A stretch of 64,000 nucleotides of DNA from Ancrocorticia sp. (GCA_022648165.1 JALCLX010000005.1:1-64000); one strand, 5' to 3'; positions 8,400 to 18,151 are shown, counted from the stretch's first letter. The notes: generated from the sequence alone by a model not told the origin. Numbers and translations are program-made.

Positions 8400-8555
8400 T
8401 AGCACAAGGCTGTAGATCGCAACTCGCAAGGCTTGCCGCCGCTGCACCGCGGCCGTTTCGTCCTCTGTAAAGCTGAGAAACACTGGGAGCGCCACGAAAG
8501 GATTCATGATCGCAAACAATCCCGCGAATGCCGTGAGGAACAAGGTCACATCCAT
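8337..8555 (-). pseudogene. marC-family membrane protein, N-terminal remnant cut by the IS
   Basis: MDVTLFLTAFAGLFAIMNPFVALPVFLSF is the start of a MarC/YhgN-family inner-membrane protein. ATG is at 8555 with an AGGAGAAACG ribosome site. After about 52 codons the frame enters the IS end and finishes with the same tail as truncated arsM. The remaining ~150 residues of marC should lie to the left of the window if the island inserted into this gene. Confidence 0.8.
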
Positions 8556-8678
8556 CTCGTTTCTCCTGGATAGCACGCAGTAATCACAATGGACTGTCCG
8601 GGGCGTGGTAGCGGACAGGACCATGGTACATGGTGGTGCGTTGTTGCTGACCAGTCGCAAAGGCTGCGCTCGGTCATC

Positions 8679-9551
8679 TCACGCGGCTGCGCTCGGATTG
8701 TGCCAAGAAATCATGGAGAGGAAGTTGCGCGCGCGCTCAGTCTTGGGCGCTTGGAAGAACTCCTCGGGCGGGGCATCCTCCAGGATCTCGCCGTCGTTCA
8801 TGAAAATAATACGGTCCGCAACATCGCGCGCGAACGCCATTTCATGGGTCACGATAACCATCGTCAGGCCCTCTTTAGCCAGTGCCAAGATCACGTCAAG
8901 CACTTCTTGTACCATCTCCGGATCCAGCGCGGAAGTGGGCTCATCGAAAAGCAGAGCCTTGGGCTTCATCGCGAGCGCTCGCGCGATTGCCACGCGTTGC
9001 TGTTGCCCGCCTGAAAGCTGCGCGGGGTATTTGTGCGCCTGGTCTTTGAGCCCCACGCGGTCTAAGAGCTGCAGCGCTAGCTTTTCCGCTTCACTCTTCT
9101 TCAATCTCCGTACCTTGACTGGCCCTAGCGTGACATTTTGAAGCACCGTCTTATTGGCAAAAAGGTTAAATTGCTGAAACACCATTCCCACTTCGGCGCG
9201 GAACTTCGCGAGTGCCCGCCCCTCCGCCGGAATCTCCTTATCGTCAACCACGATGGATCCGCTCTGTATGGTCTCCAACCGGTTGATGGTTCGGCATAGT
9301 GTGGACTTCCCCGATCCAGACGGGCCGATAACAACTACTACTTCACCAGCGTTGATGGTCATGTTGACGTGCTTGAGCACGTGCAGTGAACCGAAGTATT
9401 TGTCAACATCGATCAGTTCGATCATCTTCTTGGGAGCTTTGCCGATTCCAGCGGGCGCACTGGAGGGCGCCGCAGCGGCAAAGGCATCCGGATTCTGGGT
9501 TGCTGCACGCGTTGCTGCTTCATCCGCTTGTTCTGCAATGTTATTTGACAT
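8679..9551 (-). CDS. Polar amino-acid ABC transporter ATPase (GlnQ/GluA type)
   Basis: The ATP-hydrolysing subunit of an amino-acid importer. Walker A GPSGSGKST, Q-loop FQQFNLF, signature LSGGQQQR and Walker B LLFDEPTSALDP are all intact. A ~42-residue Ala-rich N-terminal extension precedes the usual start of the family (MIELIDVDKYFG), so the true start may be internal. It is separated from its permease and binding-protein genes by the convergent rpiR-type gene. Confidence 0.88.
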   Translation of the reverse strand: MSNNIAEQADEAATRAATQNPDAFAAAAPSSAPAGIGKAPKKMIELIDVDKYFGSLHVLKHVNMTINAGEVVVVIGPSGSGKSTLCRTINRLETIQSGSIVVDDKEIPAEGRALAKFRAEVGMVFQQFNLFANKTVLQNVTLGPVKVRRLKKSEAEKLALQLLDRVGLKDQAHKYPAQLSGGQQQRVAIARALAMKPKALLFDEPTSALDPEMVQEVLDVILALAKEGLTMVIVTHEMAFARDVADRIIFMNDGEILEDAPPEEFFQAPKTERARNFLSMISWHNPSAAA

Positions 9552-9658
9552 ATTGCCACTCTATGCAATGGTTATTTCATTGACTTATGCTCAATGTGTC
9601 GAACGTGTAAACACTGCCATCTGGCATTGCTGTATACGTCACACCCCAAGAGGTAGAG

Positions 9659-10534
9659 ATGAATAATCAAGACGATGAATATGAGGCCCTGGTTCACCTC
9701 ATCCGCAGCAAGTCAGACGAATTATCCCCCACCCACCGCAGAATTGCCGATCGCCTGCTCGAGGATCCCCAACGCACGGCATTCTTGAGCGTGAAACAAG
9801 CCGCCTCCCTGGCCCGCGCCAATGAGGCCACCGTGGTCCGTTTTGCCCAGAAGTTGGGCTTCTCCGGATTCCTGGAACTTCGGAGCGTTTTTCAGCACAG
9901 GCTCAATCAGCACGCTCACGCTTTATCGGACGTGTCGCAGATCGAATCGATGCGTTCACGCTCCGAGGATGCGGTGGCAACCGCTGCAGCTATAAGCCGA
10001 GATACGATCGCTACGACCGCTGATAATCTCGATCGAAAGGCGTGGCACTCCGCCGCTCAGATGGCCGCAACAGCACCGCGGATTTTCACGTTGGGGTTAC
10101 GCCATTCATACGCTGCTGCGTACCTCTTGACGTATTTGCTAGCCATGTCGCGCGACGACGTCGCCGCCTTGGGAACGGAGACCGGCGTCAAGGCCGAAGC
10201 GCTACGGTCACTCCGTCCCGACGACGTCGTCATCGTTATATCCACGGAACCCTACGCTCGCGAAACAATCACCGCAGCTCGGTGGGTGCGCGAACGGAAC
10301 ACAACGATTGTCGCTTTGACTGATTCGGATGCTTCCCCGCTTGCATCGATTGCCGACTACTGCTTCGTAGCGCGAACGGAACGGACAACGATTCTTCCCT
10401 CAGCCGTTGGGCTCACGTTCCTTGCAGAATCTTTCGCGGCTCACGTCGCCCTTGTAGATCCGCCGGCTACGCAAAAGATCGCGGCTATTGAAGGGAAGCT
10501 CCTGGCATCCCTTCACACGCACTGGACGCGCTGA
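9659..10534 (+). CDS. RpiR/MurR-family transcriptional regulator
   Basis: An N-terminal HTH_6 domain (SLARANEATVVRFAQKLGFSGF, residues ~45-65) and a C-terminal SIS sugar-isomerase-fold domain (from ~120; ITAARWVRERNTTIVALTDSDASPLA). 291 residues, the usual size. It sits inside the amino-acid ABC locus, divergent from the ATPase gene, so it probably regulates that transporter; some RpiR relatives sense amino sugars or amino-acid metabolites. Confidence 0.85.
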   Translation: MNNQDDEYEALVHLIRSKSDELSPTHRRIADRLLEDPQRTAFLSVKQAASLARANEATVVRFAQKLGFSGFLELRSVFQHRLNQHAHALSDVSQIESMRSRSEDAVATAAAISRDTIATTADNLDRKAWHSAAQMAATAPRIFTLGLRHSYAAAYLLTYLLAMSRDDVAALGTETGVKAEALRSLRPDDVVIVISTEPYARETITAARWVRERNTTIVALTDSDASPLASIADYCFVARTERTTILPSAVGLTFLAESFAAHVALVDPPATQKIAAIEGKLLASLHTHWTR

Positions 10535-10577
10535 GTCACAATTCACGGCGCCGACCGCTATATTTACAGCGCCCACG

Positions 10578-11429
10578 CTATTCGAATTGCTCCACAGTTT
10601 CTGCGGCAACCAGCCTGCCTGCGGCGCGTTTGACGCTGCGCTGTGAAAGCCTGCGGGCAGCCAACGCCAACAGGTTGTTGAGAACCACAAACATGAGCGC
10701 TGCCACCATCATGGCCGGCAGAAGATTCGCCTCCGTTGATCCGAGCAAGCGTGCCTGGCGAAGCAACTCCGGGTAATTCACCAGATACCCCAAGCCTGTG
10801 TCCTTCAAGATAATGATGAGTTGCGAGACGAAGGAGGGAAGCATAGCGATCATGGCCTGCGGAAGTTCAATGTTGAGCATTGAGCGCCCCGGCGTCAAGC
10901 CGATGGCCAACGCTGCTTCCCGCTGGCCTTTGGGAAGATTCGCTATGCCTCCACGGACTAACTCTGCGATCACTGAACTGTTGTACAAAGTCAGCCCAAT
11001 AACCACTGCAAGGAAGGGCGCATTCGACGAATCGATCAGGCCTGACGATGCCAAAACAGCGTAACCGAATAGCATCATAATCAGCACCGGTATCGCGCGA
11101 AACAGTTCTACAAAGATGGTGGCCGCCCAGCGTATCAGAGGATTCTGCACCGAGCGTCCCAATCCGAGCACGATACCCAGAATGGCAGAAAACACCACAG
11201 CAAACGCGGCAGCCTTAAGCGTTGCCCATAACCCGGGCAAAAGGAAGTTCTGCCACATGCTTGGATCGAGGAAGGGCGTCCATTTCGCCGCAGCAAACTG
11301 GCCCTTGCCCGCAAGCCCCATCACAACCCACAGCAACACGGCTGCAAGAATGAGGATGCCGGCAACGTTCGCCACCGCGATTCTGCGTTTTGCCTTCGGG
11401 CCAGGAGCATCAAACATGATCATGTTCAT
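10578..11429 (-). CDS. Amino-acid ABC transporter permease (GluD type)
   Basis: A His/Glu/Gln/Arg-type inner-membrane permease of 283 residues with about five to six membrane segments. The EAA-type cytoplasmic loop is visible as QREAALAIGLTPGRSMLNIELPQA. It overlaps the upstream permease gene by ATGA. An AGAGGCATT-like strong ribosome site is not obvious, fitting translational coupling. Confidence 0.85.
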   Translation of the reverse strand: MNMIMFDAPGPKAKRRIAVANVAGILILAAVLLWVVMGLAGKGQFAAAKWTPFLDPSMWQNFLLPGLWATLKAAAFAVVFSAILGIVLGLGRSVQNPLIRWAATIFVELFRAIPVLIMMLFGYAVLASSGLIDSSNAPFLAVVIGLTLYNSSVIAELVRGGIANLPKGQREAALAIGLTPGRSMLNIELPQAMIAMLPSFVSQLIIILKDTGLGYLVNYPELLRQARLLGSTEANLLPAMMVAALMFVVLNNLLALAARRLSQRSVKRAAGRLVAAETVEQFE

Positions 11430-12115
11430 CGCGCAATCACCAATCGCTTCGAAAGTTCAGTAAAAACGAGCCCCACTGGAAGAACGATCACGGTCCATCC
11501 AAAAGCAATGATGACGAAGATAAACGCCATCAAATCAGGGCGGAATTCGATCATCTGGCTCATCACAGAGGCGGCCTGAAATACACCAGCGGCCTGCGCC
11601 ACGGTGGAATTCTTCGCTAAGGCGACCAGCGTATTCCCCACGGGTGCAATAGAACCGCGCAGGGTCTGCGGTGCTACAACGTGGCGGATCGTTTGCCCGA
11701 AATTCATGCCCACTGCCCGAGCCGCTTCCACCTGGCCCACCGGAATCGTGTTGAATCCTGAGAGGAGCGCTTCGCTGAAGAATGCCGCCGTATAGAGCGA
11801 TAATCCAAGCACCGCCAGGCGAAAGCTGTTCGTTGCTATGAAGTCGGGGCTGGAGTTATCCGCGAGTTCAACACCAAGCTGACCCCACAAGCCCAGGGAA
11901 CACCCAAGTATCACCAACGTCAACGGTATCGACTGTACAACGCTCACATAGATCTGGCCCGCGGCGCGGAAGCTCGCGATCGGGCTGATGCGCATCACCG
12001 TCAGCAGTGCGCCAATCGCAAATGCAATAACGGCGGAGAAGAAGGTCAACTCAATATTGACCCAGAATCCGCCCAGGATATCGAACTCTCCGAAAAGTTC
12101 GCTAAAACCATTCAT
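11426..12115 (-). CDS. Amino-acid ABC transporter permease (GluC type)
   Basis: 229 residues with the permease loop VEAARAVGMNFGQTIRHVVAPQTLRG. It pairs with the overlapping GluD-like gene to form the heterodimeric channel. It is preceded by a strong hairpin (12136-12170) that separates it from the binding-protein gene. Confidence 0.87.
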   Translation of the reverse strand: MNGFSELFGEFDILGGFWVNIELTFFSAVIAFAIGALLTVMRISPIASFRAAGQIYVSVVQSIPLTLVILGCSLGLWGQLGVELADNSSPDFIATNSFRLAVLGLSLYTAAFFSEALLSGFNTIPVGQVEAARAVGMNFGQTIRHVVAPQTLRGSIAPVGNTLVALAKNSTVAQAAGVFQAASVMSQMIEFRPDLMAFIFVIIAFGWTVIVLPVGLVFTELSKRLVIAR

Positions 12116-12135
12116 CCGGCCACTTCCTTCACATC

Positions 12136-12170
12136 GGGGGTGGGTCCGTCATTCGGAACGAACCCACCCC
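12136..12170 (-). promoter_or_regulatory. Intercistronic hairpin between binding protein and permeases
   Basis: GGGGTGGGT (12137-12145) pairs with ACCCACCCC (12162-12170), with an inner TCCG/CGGA stem. It has no T-run, so it is more likely a stabiliser or partial attenuator giving more binding protein than permease. Confidence 0.55.
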
Positions 12171-12184
12171 ACACGGCGCACCGC

Positions 12185-13048
12185 TCAGGAATCGCATCCC
12201 TCAAATTCGGGTGGATTCAGCTTCATATTGGGTGTGTAACTTGACGGAGTATTGTCTGAGAGCGCCTTCTCCCAGGAACCGTCATTGAACATTTCAGTCA
12301 AGGCATCATTGACTGCCTCACATAACGCGGTGTTGCCCTTTTTCAAGCCAACGCCGTACTTCTCCTCTGTGAACGGATTGCCGACAATCTTGAACTTGTC
12401 TGCATACTGTTCCTGTGCCGCGAATCCAGCCAGAATGATGTCGTCTGTTGTCACGGCATCTACGCTGCCTGCAGCGAGTAGCTCCACACATTCGGAATAC
12501 GTCTGGGCAGGGTACAACTGCACGTCCTTGGAGTAATCGTCGCGAATGCGCTCGGCCGAAATGGACCCTTCCACTGAGCAAAGAATTTTGCTTCCCAGAT
12601 CGTTTGGACCAGTGATATCCGTATTATCCTTTGAAACCAAGAAATCTTGGCCCGCAATGAAGTACGGCCCTGCGAAAGATACCTGCTCCTTGCGTGCGTC
12701 CGTGATCGAGTATGTGGCAAACACCAGATCTACTGAACCGTTTTGAATCAGGGTTTCGCGTTGTGCGGAGATCGCTTCTACCCATGTGATGTGGTCGTCG
12801 TCGTAACCGAGCTTGTTGGCCACGTACTTCGCAACGTCCACGTCAAAACCCTTGTAGGTGTCGCCATCTTTGAGGCCCAGGCCCGGCTGATCGAACTTGA
12901 TACCAATCTTGATAGTGTCTCCGCTGATTCCTAGCGTGCTTTCATCAGTCGCGGAATCGCTACCATCTGACGAGGAGCTGCACGCTCCTAGCGCGAGTAC
13001 GCTTGCGAGAACGGCCGAGGCCACCGCCAGCTTCTTCTTCATTCTCAT
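12185..13048 (-). CDS. Amino-acid ABC transporter substrate-binding lipoprotein (GluB type)
   Basis: A lipoprotein signal with lipobox ALGACSS (Cys at about residue 23) is followed by a Ser/Asp linker and a SBP_bac_3 domain (IKIGIKFDQPGLGLKDGDTYKGFDVD; SFAGPYF; VDAVTTDD). 287 residues. GAAGGGA lies upstream of the ATG at 13048. It is the extracellular glutamate/aspartate-like receptor of the system; the exact ligand cannot be read from the sequence. Confidence 0.9.
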   Translation of the reverse strand: MRMKKKLAVASAVLASVLALGACSSSSDGSDSATDESTLGISGDTIKIGIKFDQPGLGLKDGDTYKGFDVDVAKYVANKLGYDDDHITWVEAISAQRETLIQNGSVDLVFATYSITDARKEQVSFAGPYFIAGQDFLVSKDNTDITGPNDLGSKILCSVEGSISAERIRDDYSKDVQLYPAQTYSECVELLAAGSVDAVTTDDIILAGFAAQEQYADKFKIVGNPFTEEKYGVGLKKGNTALCEAVNDALTEMFNDGSWEKALSDNTPSSYTPNMKLNPPEFEGCDS

Positions 13049-13065
13049 GTGTATTCCCTTCGTTG

Positions 13066-13137
13066 TTGTTACGCGTCCGGGCTGAGTAACGCGCTGAATG
13101 GTTTGTTACGCGTCCGGGCTGAGTAACGCGCTGAATG
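13066..13137. repeat. 35-bp tandem duplication of the aminotransferase gene's 3' end
   Basis: 13066-13100 and 13103-13137 are identical (period 37). The second copy contains the last codons and TAA stop of the gene at 13106-14386; the first copy is a downstream duplicate of it. Each copy also contains a GTTAC...GTAAC inverted pair. Confidence 0.9.
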
Positions 13138-14386
13138 CGGCGCGAATGCGCGCGAGATTGCTACGAATCACCGGTGTAGGTTGGCCCGGTGCAGCCAGTG
13201 CCGCCAATTTCTCCTCTGGGGTGGAGCCGTAGAGCATTGACGTGGCAATTCGCAAACACAGATTCTCCGGTTTGTCACCGAATGCACTTCCCGGAAGCGT
13301 GGCTACTTTGTGGTTGCGAAGCAGGTGGTGAGCCAGTTCCGACGACGTCGTAACTCCTTTTGACAACAGCGTGTCGCGATACCGTCCAAAATCGGGATAC
13401 AGGTAAAAGCCGCCTTCAGGCGCGCGGCAAGCCACGCCAAGATCGCAGAATATCTGATACACAGCACGCGCCACCGTGCCATGGAGTGCGGCACTATCTG
13501 CAATTCTCTGCTGGATCTCCGGGTTATCGCTCACACCGATCTCAACGGCGGGCTCCACGGGCGCTGGCATCGCGGACCAGATCTCGCTACCGATGGCGAC
13601 CACGCTCGCGGCAAGCCGTGCCCCGAAAGAGCTGTCTGGCACCCGCATGTATCCCGTCCGCCAGCCTCCCAGGGCGAGTGACTTTGACAGCCCTCCAGTG
13701 ACCACAACATTGTCTGGAAGAACATCGGCCGGGCTGACGATCGGCATCGTGGGGTCGTGGATGAGTTCGCGGTAGATCTCATCCGAGATGTGCAACAGGT
13801 TGTATTTGCGCACCAACTTGGCTACAGCGTGAACCGTTTGCGGTGCTGGAACCGATCCCGTCGGGTTATCCGGCAAAGTGGTAATCAGAATGGCGGGAAT
13901 AATGCCAGAATCCGTTGCCTGAATGAGCTTGCTCTCCAGTTGGTCCGGATCAGGAAATCCTCCCTGATCGGCCGGGGCATCCACCCAGATGACGTCCCGG
14001 CCCAACAGTGCAGCTTGTGCACCGTAGGAAACCCACGAAGGACGCGTGAGAACCACCGCGCCTTTTGTCGCATCCATAAGTGCAAAGAGCAACGCTTTGC
14101 TTCCAGGCGCCGTGACAATCTGTTCCGCCTTCGTTGGCAAGCGGCGTTGCCGCGAGAAGAACTCAGCGATCGCTTCGCGTGTGGACGCGGACCCGGCAGT
14201 TGACGGATAAAAATTCCGCGAAGCACCGCGCGCTAGAGCCTCCATGAGAAGGGGATGAGGAGGCAGGCCCGCCTCGCCAAATCCAAGGTGAATAATGTCT
14301 TCTCCGGAAGCACGCAGCGCGGCCACTTCCTCATTGATAGCGAGTGTCGCCGACTTCGTCACACGGGACTGAAATGTCAATTGCAT
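13106..14386 (-). CDS. Class I/II PLP-dependent aminotransferase
   Basis: About 426 residues. The aspartate-aminotransferase fold is shown by LGFGEAGLPPHP, TTLPDNPTGSVPAP, ISDEIYRELIHD and the Lys loop TGGLSKSLALGGWRTGYM. The ATG at 14386 is preferred to the TTG six codons upstream. Its position directly upstream of the amino-acid ABC genes suggests it acts on the imported amino acid. Exact specificity is not evident. Confidence 0.82.
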   Translation of the reverse strand: MQLTFQSRVTKSATLAINEEVAALRASGEDIIHLGFGEAGLPPHPLLMEALARGASRNFYPSTAGSASTREAIAEFFSRQRRLPTKAEQIVTAPGSKALLFALMDATKGAVVLTRPSWVSYGAQAALLGRDVIWVDAPADQGGFPDPDQLESKLIQATDSGIIPAILITTLPDNPTGSVPAPQTVHAVAKLVRKYNLLHISDEIYRELIHDPTMPIVSPADVLPDNVVVTGGLSKSLALGGWRTGYMRVPDSSFGARLAASVVAIGSEIWSAMPAPVEPAVEIGVSDNPEIQQRIADSAALHGTVARAVYQIFCDLGVACRAPEGGFYLYPDFGRYRDTLLSKGVTTSSELAHHLLRNHKVATLPGSAFGDKPENLCLRIATSMLYGSTPEEKLAALAAPGQPTPVIRSNLARIRAAFSALLSPDA

Positions 14387-14541
14387 AATCAAGAGAGTAT
14401 GCAACGTTCATTTCAAGAGTGTTACCCACGAGTTTCCGCCCTATGGCAAAACGGCTATCCAAGCGGCTCTCGCGCCAATAGTGGCGCAAACCACACGATT
14501 GTACAGGGATGCGATACGTATTCGGTAAATGCGGCACACCG

Positions 14542-16827
14542 CTATTGGGTGGCTTGGGTGACCTGCTGCGCAGAATCTAGTTGAGCATTCGCATAGGCAA
14601 TGAGTTCATCCACCCGTTCGATCGTCACAGGCATACCTGGGAAGGAAACAATTCGCCCGATCGGAAAATCGCCGATCATCTTCCGCGCAGCCTCCTCGTT
14701 CGCCATCATCGAGGCGCCTGCGGAGTCCATGTGGCTTCCAGCCAAGAACTGCGAAACTTGTTCCCGAACCAGTGGACCAGCTATCGGATGGTCCAACACG
14801 TCACCTACTGAAGAATTGTGGTTAAGCGGAAGTACGACGGCGTCGCCCTTCACGTCCACCCACGCCCCACCACGGATATCTCGGCTTGAGGCACCGACGT
14901 CGATACGGTACGCGCCGCCTTCAACCACCCATCGATCCGCCCGCACATCCCAATATGCAAGGTCACAACGCGGTATCGTCAGCTCCACCCGCCTGGTCTC
15001 TCCCGGTTGCAGCACCACACCGGCAAATGCCTTCAACTCGCGTGGCGCACGCGTTACGCGAGACTTTGCGAGTCCCACATACGCCTGGACTACTTCACGG
15101 CCGGCACGCTTACCCGTATTCGAGACGGTCACATGCACGCAAATCTCGTCGCCGGAGAGCTCAGCAGATATGTCTGAATATTCGAACGCAGTGTAAGACA
15201 AGCCGTGCCCAAACGGATAGGCAACCTCCAAGCCGCGCGCATCGTACCAGCGATAGCCCACTAAGACGCCTTCGCCGTAACGGACATGCCCCAGTTCGCC
15301 CGGAAAATTGCCGTAGGTTGGGTTGTCCTTCAACCGCAACGGAATTGTTTCCGCCAACTTCCCGGAAGGATTGACCACCCCATACAGCACATCCGCGATT
15401 GCACCGCCACCGGCCTGGCCCAGCAACCATCCCTCCACAATCGCAGCTACGTCATCGCGGAAGGGCAGCGCCACCACGCCACCATTCGAAAGCACCACCA
15501 CTGTGTTCTGGTTTGCCGCACGCACGGCCTCCAGTACCGCAAGCTGACCTGCGGGAAGATCGATCGATGTGCGGTCATAGCCCTCTGATTCATCTTCAGG
15601 TGGCAAGCCAAGGAACACGATAGCCACATCAGCGCGTGTTGCTGCCGCGGCCGCGCCTGTTAAGAGCTCTTCTGAATCACCCGAACCATCCAAGGAATAA
15701 CCTGGCGCGTAGAGCACCTCTCCCCGGGAGAGTGCGCGGATCTCATCCAGGGCGTTGTTCAGCCGCGTGGGATTGATCAGCGATGAACCCGCTCCTTGGT
15801 AACGCGGTTTCTTTGCAAACTCCCCGATCACCGCCACCCGCGCGCTGCGCGCAAGCGGAAGCAGGGCGCCGTCGTTCTTCAACAACACAATTGAATGCGC
15901 CGCAACACTGCGCGCAAGCCGATGGTGTGCATCTACATCCAGCGGGCCCGCTACGTGCGGCCGCTCCTGCGCCTTCGCAACCAAGTTGATCACCCGTTGC
16001 GCAGCCTTGTCCAGTGCTGCCTCATCAAGCCGGCCCGCCCTCACAGCATCTACCAGCTGGGTATCAGTGCGCCCGCCAGAACCTGGCATCTCCAAATCCA
16101 TGCCTGCTGCCAGCCCCTTGACACGGTCATTTACTGCGCCCCAATCGGATACCACCAGCCCGTCGAATCCCCACTCATCGCGCAGCACCTGCGTGAGCAA
16201 CCAGCGATTTTCAGACGCATACACGCCATTAATCTTGTTGTAGGAACACATCACTGTCCAGGGGTGCGCCTGCTTGACCACGCGCTCGAAAGCACGCAGA
16301 TACAGCTCCCGCAGCGGGCGCATATCCACATCACTGGAACAGCGCATGCGGTCAGTTTCCTGGTTGTTCGCCGCGAAGTGCTTCAGCGAAGTGCCCACGC
16401 CGTGCGATTGCGCTCCTCGCACCCACGCGGCTCCGAGCACTCCCGCCAGCAGCGGATCCTCTGAGTAGTATTCAAAGTTTCTTCCACACAGGGGCGAGCG
16501 CTTGATGTTCACGCCTGGCCCCAACACCACGGCCACGTCCTCAATCGCGGCCTCCACCGCGATTGCCGCACCAACGCGTGCGACGAGCTCCGGATCCCAC
16601 GAGGATGCGAGCGCCACAGCGGGAGGAAAACACGTCGCCGGAACTGAACCGGAGAGCCCCAAGTGATCCGAGGCGCCCGCCTGCTTGCGCAAGCCGTGGG
16701 GACCATCGGATACCATGATCGAAGGCAGGCCAACGCGCTCTATCGATTTCGTTGTCCAGAAGTCCGCACCACTGGTCAGTGCCGCTTTCTCTTCCAGTGT
16801 CAGTTCAGAAGACGAAATTTCAACCAC
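14542..16827 (-). CDS. GH3-family beta-glucosidase/beta-xylosidase
   Basis: A GH3 enzyme of about 761 residues: N-terminal (beta/alpha)8 domain (GPGVNIKRSPLCGRNFEYYSEDP; KHFAANNQETDR), nucleophile Asp in GLVVSDWGAV, GH3 C-terminal domain (VAVIGEFAKKPRYQGAGSS) and a fibronectin-III-like tail (VSNTGKRAGREVVQAYV). No signal peptide, so intracellular. Start 16827 (GTG) follows an AAAGGA site. It lies 31 bp after the MFS gene, which probably imports its disaccharide. Confidence 0.88.
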   Translation of the reverse strand: MVEISSSELTLEEKAALTSGADFWTTKSIERVGLPSIMVSDGPHGLRKQAGASDHLGLSGSVPATCFPPAVALASSWDPELVARVGAAIAVEAAIEDVAVVLGPGVNIKRSPLCGRNFEYYSEDPLLAGVLGAAWVRGAQSHGVGTSLKHFAANNQETDRMRCSSDVDMRPLRELYLRAFERVVKQAHPWTVMCSYNKINGVYASENRWLLTQVLRDEWGFDGLVVSDWGAVNDRVKGLAAGMDLEMPGSGGRTDTQLVDAVRAGRLDEAALDKAAQRVINLVAKAQERPHVAGPLDVDAHHRLARSVAAHSIVLLKNDGALLPLARSARVAVIGEFAKKPRYQGAGSSLINPTRLNNALDEIRALSRGEVLYAPGYSLDGSGDSEELLTGAAAAATRADVAIVFLGLPPEDESEGYDRTSIDLPAGQLAVLEAVRAANQNTVVVLSNGGVVALPFRDDVAAIVEGWLLGQAGGGAIADVLYGVVNPSGKLAETIPLRLKDNPTYGNFPGELGHVRYGEGVLVGYRWYDARGLEVAYPFGHGLSYTAFEYSDISAELSGDEICVHVTVSNTGKRAGREVVQAYVGLAKSRVTRAPRELKAFAGVVLQPGETRRVELTIPRCDLAYWDVRADRWVVEGGAYRIDVGASSRDIRGGAWVDVKGDAVVLPLNHNSSVGDVLDHPIAGPLVREQVSQFLAGSHMDSAGASMMANEEAARKMIGDFPIGRIVSFPGMPVTIERVDELIAYANAQLDSAQQVTQATQ

Positions 16828-16858
16828 TTCAGATCCTTTCACCACAGCAAAACCGCAT

Positions 16859-18151
16859 CTATCGAACAGAGCGAATAGGCCACACGCACACCGCGCCCAG
16901 CAGACACAACACAATTGCCACGGGGAACAACGCAGAATACGAAAGATTTACCACGATAAGTCCCGCGATGGCCGGAGCAATCGTCTGTGGCAGCGTCGCC
17001 GCGATATTCACTACCCCTAGATCCTTACCGAATGATTTCTCCGATGGCAGCACTTCAGTAATCAGCGCAGTGTCCACCGACTGGTAAAAGCCCGCCCCAA
17101 CCCCTGCAATCGCCGCGAATACGAACAGAGCAGTGACCGTTGGGAACATCCACGGGATCAGGAGCGCCAAACCTTGCACGGCCGCCGCCAGAAAAACGAA
17201 CAGTTTTCTGCGGCCCAGCCGATCCGAGAGTGGCCCCGAAATCGCGATTGCCAGGACCAACGTGGGGATACCGGCTGCGGAAACCAGCGGCGACGTCGTC
17301 GTGGCTCTTTCAACACCCAAACCCACGTAATCCGCCAAGATGTAAAGCACGTATCCCGTAACCAACGTGTATCCGGTATTCAACAGGAAGCGGCCTGCGA
17401 AAGCCCACGCAAAATCCGGATGCTGCACGGGATTCACCCAAAACGTTGCCAAGAAATCGTGCAACAGGAAAGCTTCACGCGGTTCATCGCTGTTCGGCCG
17501 ATCAGGGTTCACACGCACAAACACCAACAATGCAGCGAAAGCAACCACTGCGAACACCGTGTAGCCGATAGGCAGGAACTGCGAGAAAGCGGCACCCACA
17601 AACTGGCCGCCCAACATACCCACCATCAACCCGATGCCATTCGCAGCAGCAAACGTGCCACGGGCCTGGCGGGGCACACGGTCTGGCATGATTGCTGAAA
17701 GCGGGCCTTGCGCGAAGTTATAGCTAATCTGTACCAGAACCCAGAAAACCGCCATCCCGGCGATCGTGTTCTGCAAGCCCAGAAGTATCAGAAACACCCC
17801 ACCAGCAGCCGAACCAATCAGAATCCACGGAGTGCGGCGCCCCAAGCGCGAGCGCGTTCGATCCGAGACAACACCGGCCACAGGCTGCGCTATCATGGCT
17901 GCAAATGCGCCGATTGTAGTAATGACAGCCAGGTTTGAAACCTTGTGGATAGGGTCATAGCTGTTGACCTGGAGCGCGAGCATAATACTGGGCACGCCAC
18001 CCCAGATGATGAAAATAACGATGTTCGCAGGAACCAGCGAAATCAGCAGCCTTCGGAGCTTTCCAGTTATTCGCACAGGTCCCTCGTAGGAACCGTCAAG
18101 CGAACGGTCTAGAATTTCGCTGGGCTCCGGTGAGGTGGACATCGATGTCAT
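16859..18151 (-). CDS. MFS sugar transporter next to the GH3 glycosidase
   Basis: 430 residues, about twelve membrane segments, with the motif-A loop GVVSDRTRSRLGRRTPWI characteristic of the GPH-like/SLC45-like sugar MFS group and a matching SGPLSDRLGRRK loop in the second half. It is upstream of and co-directional with the GH3 gene and divergent from a TetR gene, forming a small beta-glycoside module. Confidence 0.8.
   Translation of the reverse strand: MTSMSTSPEPSEILDRSLDGSYEGPVRITGKLRRLLISLVPANIVIFIIWGGVPSIMLALQVNSYDPIHKVSNLAVITTIGAFAAMIAQPVAGVVSDRTRSRLGRRTPWILIGSAAGGVFLILLGLQNTIAGMAVFWVLVQISYNFAQGPLSAIMPDRVPRQARGTFAAANGIGLMVGMLGGQFVGAAFSQFLPIGYTVFAVVAFAALLVFVRVNPDRPNSDEPREAFLLHDFLATFWVNPVQHPDFAWAFAGRFLLNTGYTLVTGYVLYILADYVGLGVERATTTSPLVSAAGIPTLVLAIAISGPLSDRLGRRKLFVFLAAAVQGLALLIPWMFPTVTALFVFAAIAGVGAGFYQSVDTALITEVLPSEKSFGKDLGVVNIAATLPQTIAPAIAGLIVVNLSYSALFPVAIVLCLLGAVCVWPIRSVR

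Noticed and set aside
8592-8613. CTGTCCG/CGGACAG inverted repeat as a terminator after the amino-acid ABC ATPase gene
   Set aside because: Only a 7-bp stem with an 11-nt loop and no T-run; too weak to call.
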